DNA of 64,000 nucleotides from Oscillospiraceae bacterium (GTDB taxonomy: Bacteria; Bacillota; Clostridia; Oscillospirales; CAG-272). The notes under the pieces are model-generated. The model ran no database searches and was not told where the DNA came from. It saw nothing but the letters and a program-made list of their open reading frames with translations. The position numbers and the translations under genes are program-made. Shown here piece after piece: positions 62,404 to 64,000 of the stretch. Each line of letters begins with the position of its first letter. Within the stretch, counting starts at the first letter, position 1. The stretch lies in NCBI GenBank assembly GCA_015065105.1, contig SVQZ01000007.1, positions 1-64,000 on the forward strand, in the 5' to 3' direction.

Positions 62404-62432
62404 TTGATTTTTTGATTTGCTTCATGTATAAT
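62404..62432 (+). promoter_or_regulatory. Promoter of the M24-family gene
   Basis: TTGATT (62404-62409), 17 bases and TATAAT (62427-62432). Confidence 0.72.
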
Positions 62433-62481
62433 AAATATAATTATGAAATTAATATGATTAACATATAAGGAGATTTTCAAA

Positions 62482-63654
62482 ATGAGCAGAATTTGTATTC
62501 CCGATCATGAGTATAAGGAAAGAGTAGCAAGAGCTGCCGAGCTTATCAAGAAGGCAGGACTTGACGTTCTTATCGTTAATTCTACAGAGTCCGACTATGC
62601 TAACGTAAGATATTTTTCCGGTTTCTGGCCTCTCTTTGAGAGAGCAGGTGTAGCTATTTCCGCCGGCGGAGACGCGGCTCTTATGGTTGGTCCCGAATCC
62701 AGAGAATTCGGCGGCGACAGAAACAAGCTTGATAAGATTTTTGTTCTCAAGGCATACAGAGAAGGTGCTGACCCCAGCTATCCCGAGCTTCAGGCTGATA
62801 CCTATCATGACGTATTTAAGGCTATAGGTGTTACAGGTACAAAGCTCCGTATCGGTGTTGCTTCCTATCTTGATACATCCGTTACTATCTACAACGCTAT
62901 CGTTGACGCTTTCCCTGAAGCGGAGATCGTTGATGCTAACCACATTATGATCGCTCTCCGTTCTATCAAGACCGCAAGTGAAATTGCTTGTCTTCGCGAG
63001 GGTTACCGTATTGCAGAGCTTGCTACCAAGCAGGTTATCAAGGAGATCAAGCCCGGTATGACAGAACTCCAGATGGTTGGTGTTGCACAGAGAGTTGTTT
63101 ATGAAAACGGCGCAGAATACGAGGGTCTCCCCATGTATGTATTCTCCGAGGCTTCTACACGTCACGCTATCTCCCGTTCCTCCTACAGAGAATTCCAGAA
63201 GGGCGATATCGTTCAGCTCAACCTTTCCGCAAAGATCGACGGTTATTCCGCAGCTATCGGTTATCCCGTTGTTCTCGGTAAGCTTGAGGGCAGAAGAAAG
63301 GAAGTTGTAATGTTCGGCCGTGAGGCTCATATCTGGACACAGAATCAGGTTAAGGCAGGTGTTCCTGCTTCCAAGATCGCAAAGGACTTCTACCAGTACT
63401 ACGTTGATAACGGCTTCAAGGATAATTTCGTTTACGGTCCTCTCCACGGTACCGGTATGATCGAGGTTGAGGCACCCTGGTGTGAAACATCCTCTACATA
63501 CGACCTTGCAGAGAATATGTGTTATCAGATCGATACATACATTTCTACCGATACATTCGGTGTTCGTTGGGAGAAGGGTATTGCCGTAACCAAAGACGGT
63601 TTTGATATGCTTTGCCCCGAGGTTCCCGAAACCTGTATCGAAATCGATTGCTAA
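62482..63654 (+). CDS. M24-family creatinase-like (pita-bread) hydrolase
   Basis: A 390-residue protein with the creatinase N-terminal domain (residues 1-160) and a pita-bread C-terminal domain. Aminopeptidase P-type enzymes need two Asp, one His and two Glu for metals; here the positions read VQLNLSAKIDGYSAAIGY (both Asp replaced), GPLHGTGMIEVEAPW (His kept) and a Glu replaced by Asp in YQIDTY. This pattern fits metal-independent members such as creatinase. Codon choice indicates high expression. The next gene encodes a creatininase-family protein, so a shared guanidino or amide substrate is possible. Confidence 0.8.
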   Translation: MSRICIPDHEYKERVARAAELIKKAGLDVLIVNSTESDYANVRYFSGFWPLFERAGVAISAGGDAALMVGPESREFGGDRNKLDKIFVLKAYREGADPSYPELQADTYHDVFKAIGVTGTKLRIGVASYLDTSVTIYNAIVDAFPEAEIVDANHIMIALRSIKTASEIACLREGYRIAELATKQVIKEIKPGMTELQMVGVAQRVVYENGAEYEGLPMYVFSEASTRHAISRSSYREFQKGDIVQLNLSAKIDGYSAAIGYPVVLGKLEGRRKEVVMFGREAHIWTQNQVKAGVPASKIAKDFYQYYVDNGFKDNFVYGPLHGTGMIEVEAPWCETSSTYDLAENMCYQIDTYISTDTFGVRWEKGIAVTKDGFDMLCPEVPETCIEIDC

Positions 63655-63844
63655 GCAGGCACGGCCTGTAGCGGCAATCGGGTGTGAAGTTTTGTTAAAC
63701 TTATTGTACAATACCCGAGCTTTTATAAAGTGATATCGACTGCTAAGCAGGGCGGGTATGACCCGCAGCAAAGCTGCGCTCTGTTGTACACTGTGATTTT
63801 TAGTTATCACACGGGGTGTAGTCAGTAGCTGATAAAATAATATT
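63655..63844. other. Hairpin-rich intergenic stretch with a 15-bp direct repeat
   Basis: No gene is seen. A 15-mer CGATTGCTAAGCAGG (63645-63659, spanning the stop codon) recurs as CGACTGCTAAGCAGG (63737-63751). Hairpins follow each copy: CAGGC-ACG-GCCTG, then GCGGGT-ATG-ACCCGC (63752-63766) and GCAGC-AAA-GCTGC, with GTGAT/ATCAC further on. Confidence 0.6.
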
Positions 63845-63871
63845 GAGGCTATTGTGTACGCAATAGCCTCT
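63845..63871 (+). terminator. Hairpin, possible terminator
   Basis: GAGGCTATTG-TGTACG-CAATAGCCTC, a perfect 10-bp stem. The following TGTTTATAAT is only weakly T-rich, so termination is probable but not certain. Confidence 0.6.
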
Positions 63872-63894
63872 GTTTATAATTAAGGAGTTTTATT

Positions 63895-64000
63895 ATGGAA
63901 CTTATAAATATGTTTTATGACGAGATAAAGGATGCTGCCGACCGTAAGGTTCCTTTTATCATTCCGATAGGTACCCTTGAATACCACGCCCATCATGCGT
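63895..64000 (+). CDS. Creatininase-family protein (5' end only)
   Basis: The first 35 codons of a gene that runs off the window. A strong TAAGGAG ribosome binding site precedes ATG 63895. The motif IIPIGTLEYHAHHA near residues 22-35 corresponds to the metal-binding PxGSxEQHGPH block of creatinine amidohydrolase-type enzymes, with Tyr-His in place of Gln-His. It follows the creatinase-like M24 gene. Confidence 0.72.
   Translation, partial: MELINMFYDEIKDAADRKVPFIIPIGTLEYHAHHA

Noticed and set aside
1..64000. tRNA, rRNA, phage or conjugative genes
   Set aside because: I saw no cloverleaf-like segment, rRNA sequence, phage structural gene or relaxase in the window; weakly conserved RNAs could still be missed by eye.

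Overview
The window looks like a chromosome segment of an uncultured, gut-type, low-GC monoderm Firmicute, probably a clostridial or Oscillospirales-like lineage. Supporting signs are strong TTGACA-N17-TATAAT promoters, U-rich hairpin terminators, an FMN riboswitch in front of ribU, MecA, a type III glutamine synthetase, S-layer homology (SLH) domains, and several BspA-like leucine-rich surface proteins beside many carbohydrate-active enzymes. The lineage is inferred from these features, because no rRNA or tRNA gene is visible.

Layout. 1-785: a possible insertion-sequence end, a three-unit 85-bp tandem repeat and a short transcription unit with a perfect promoter and terminator. 786-6663: rfbB, an amidohydrolase, a large leucine-rich surface protein and an O-antigen-ligase-like membrane protein. 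6778-7632: ribU (minus strand) under an FMN riboswitch. 7730-10779: a tandem pair of asparagine-synthetase-like proteins without the usual Cys2. 11026-15441: a secreted protein with two sialate O-acetylesterase-like domains. 15591-18116: a DXS enzyme fused to a DUF1461-like membrane domain. 18217-24026: aminotransferase, Gfo/Idh/MocA oxidoreductase, GH20 and ceramidase-like genes. 24027-27816: an AT-rich island with two DUF262 (GmrSD-like) genes, bounded by a 170-bp duplication of the ceramidase-like gene's 3' end. 27930-29473: a WG-repeat lipoprotein and a decayed leucine-rich gene. 29475-32903 (minus): AEC transporter, family 4 uracil-DNA glycosylase, mecA and a GHL10 glycosidase-like protein. 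33279-40647: an LRR-SLH protein, then GH116, NodB-like and GH78-like genes. 40695-45224: glnN, NfeD/SPFH/small membrane protein, and transaldolase-like aldolase. 45269-56363: a second two-unit 85-bp repeat, a 1714-residue surface protein, AlaX and a 1339-residue leucine-rich protein. 56414-64000: uxaC (minus), histidinol phosphatase, twin SGNH esterases, aroK, a zinc-ribbon membrane protein, a creatinase-like M24 protein and the start of a creatininase-family gene.

How the parts fit. Most of the content suggests a bacterium that builds an elaborate cell surface and forages on host or plant glycans: de-acetylation by SGNH/SASA and NodB-like enzymes, trimming by GH20, GH116 and GH78-like enzymes, and uronate entry through UxaC. 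Four large secreted proteins share an apparently unnamed module of about 80 residues, present 13 times in the conserved order A-B-C-D. It takes the place that SLH repeats hold in a fifth leucine-rich protein, so I infer a wall- or ligand-binding role. The other points most worth a second look are the DXS membrane fusion, the DUF262 island with its synonymously diverged boundary duplication, the paired AsnB-like proteins, and the 85-bp two-hairpin repeat family.
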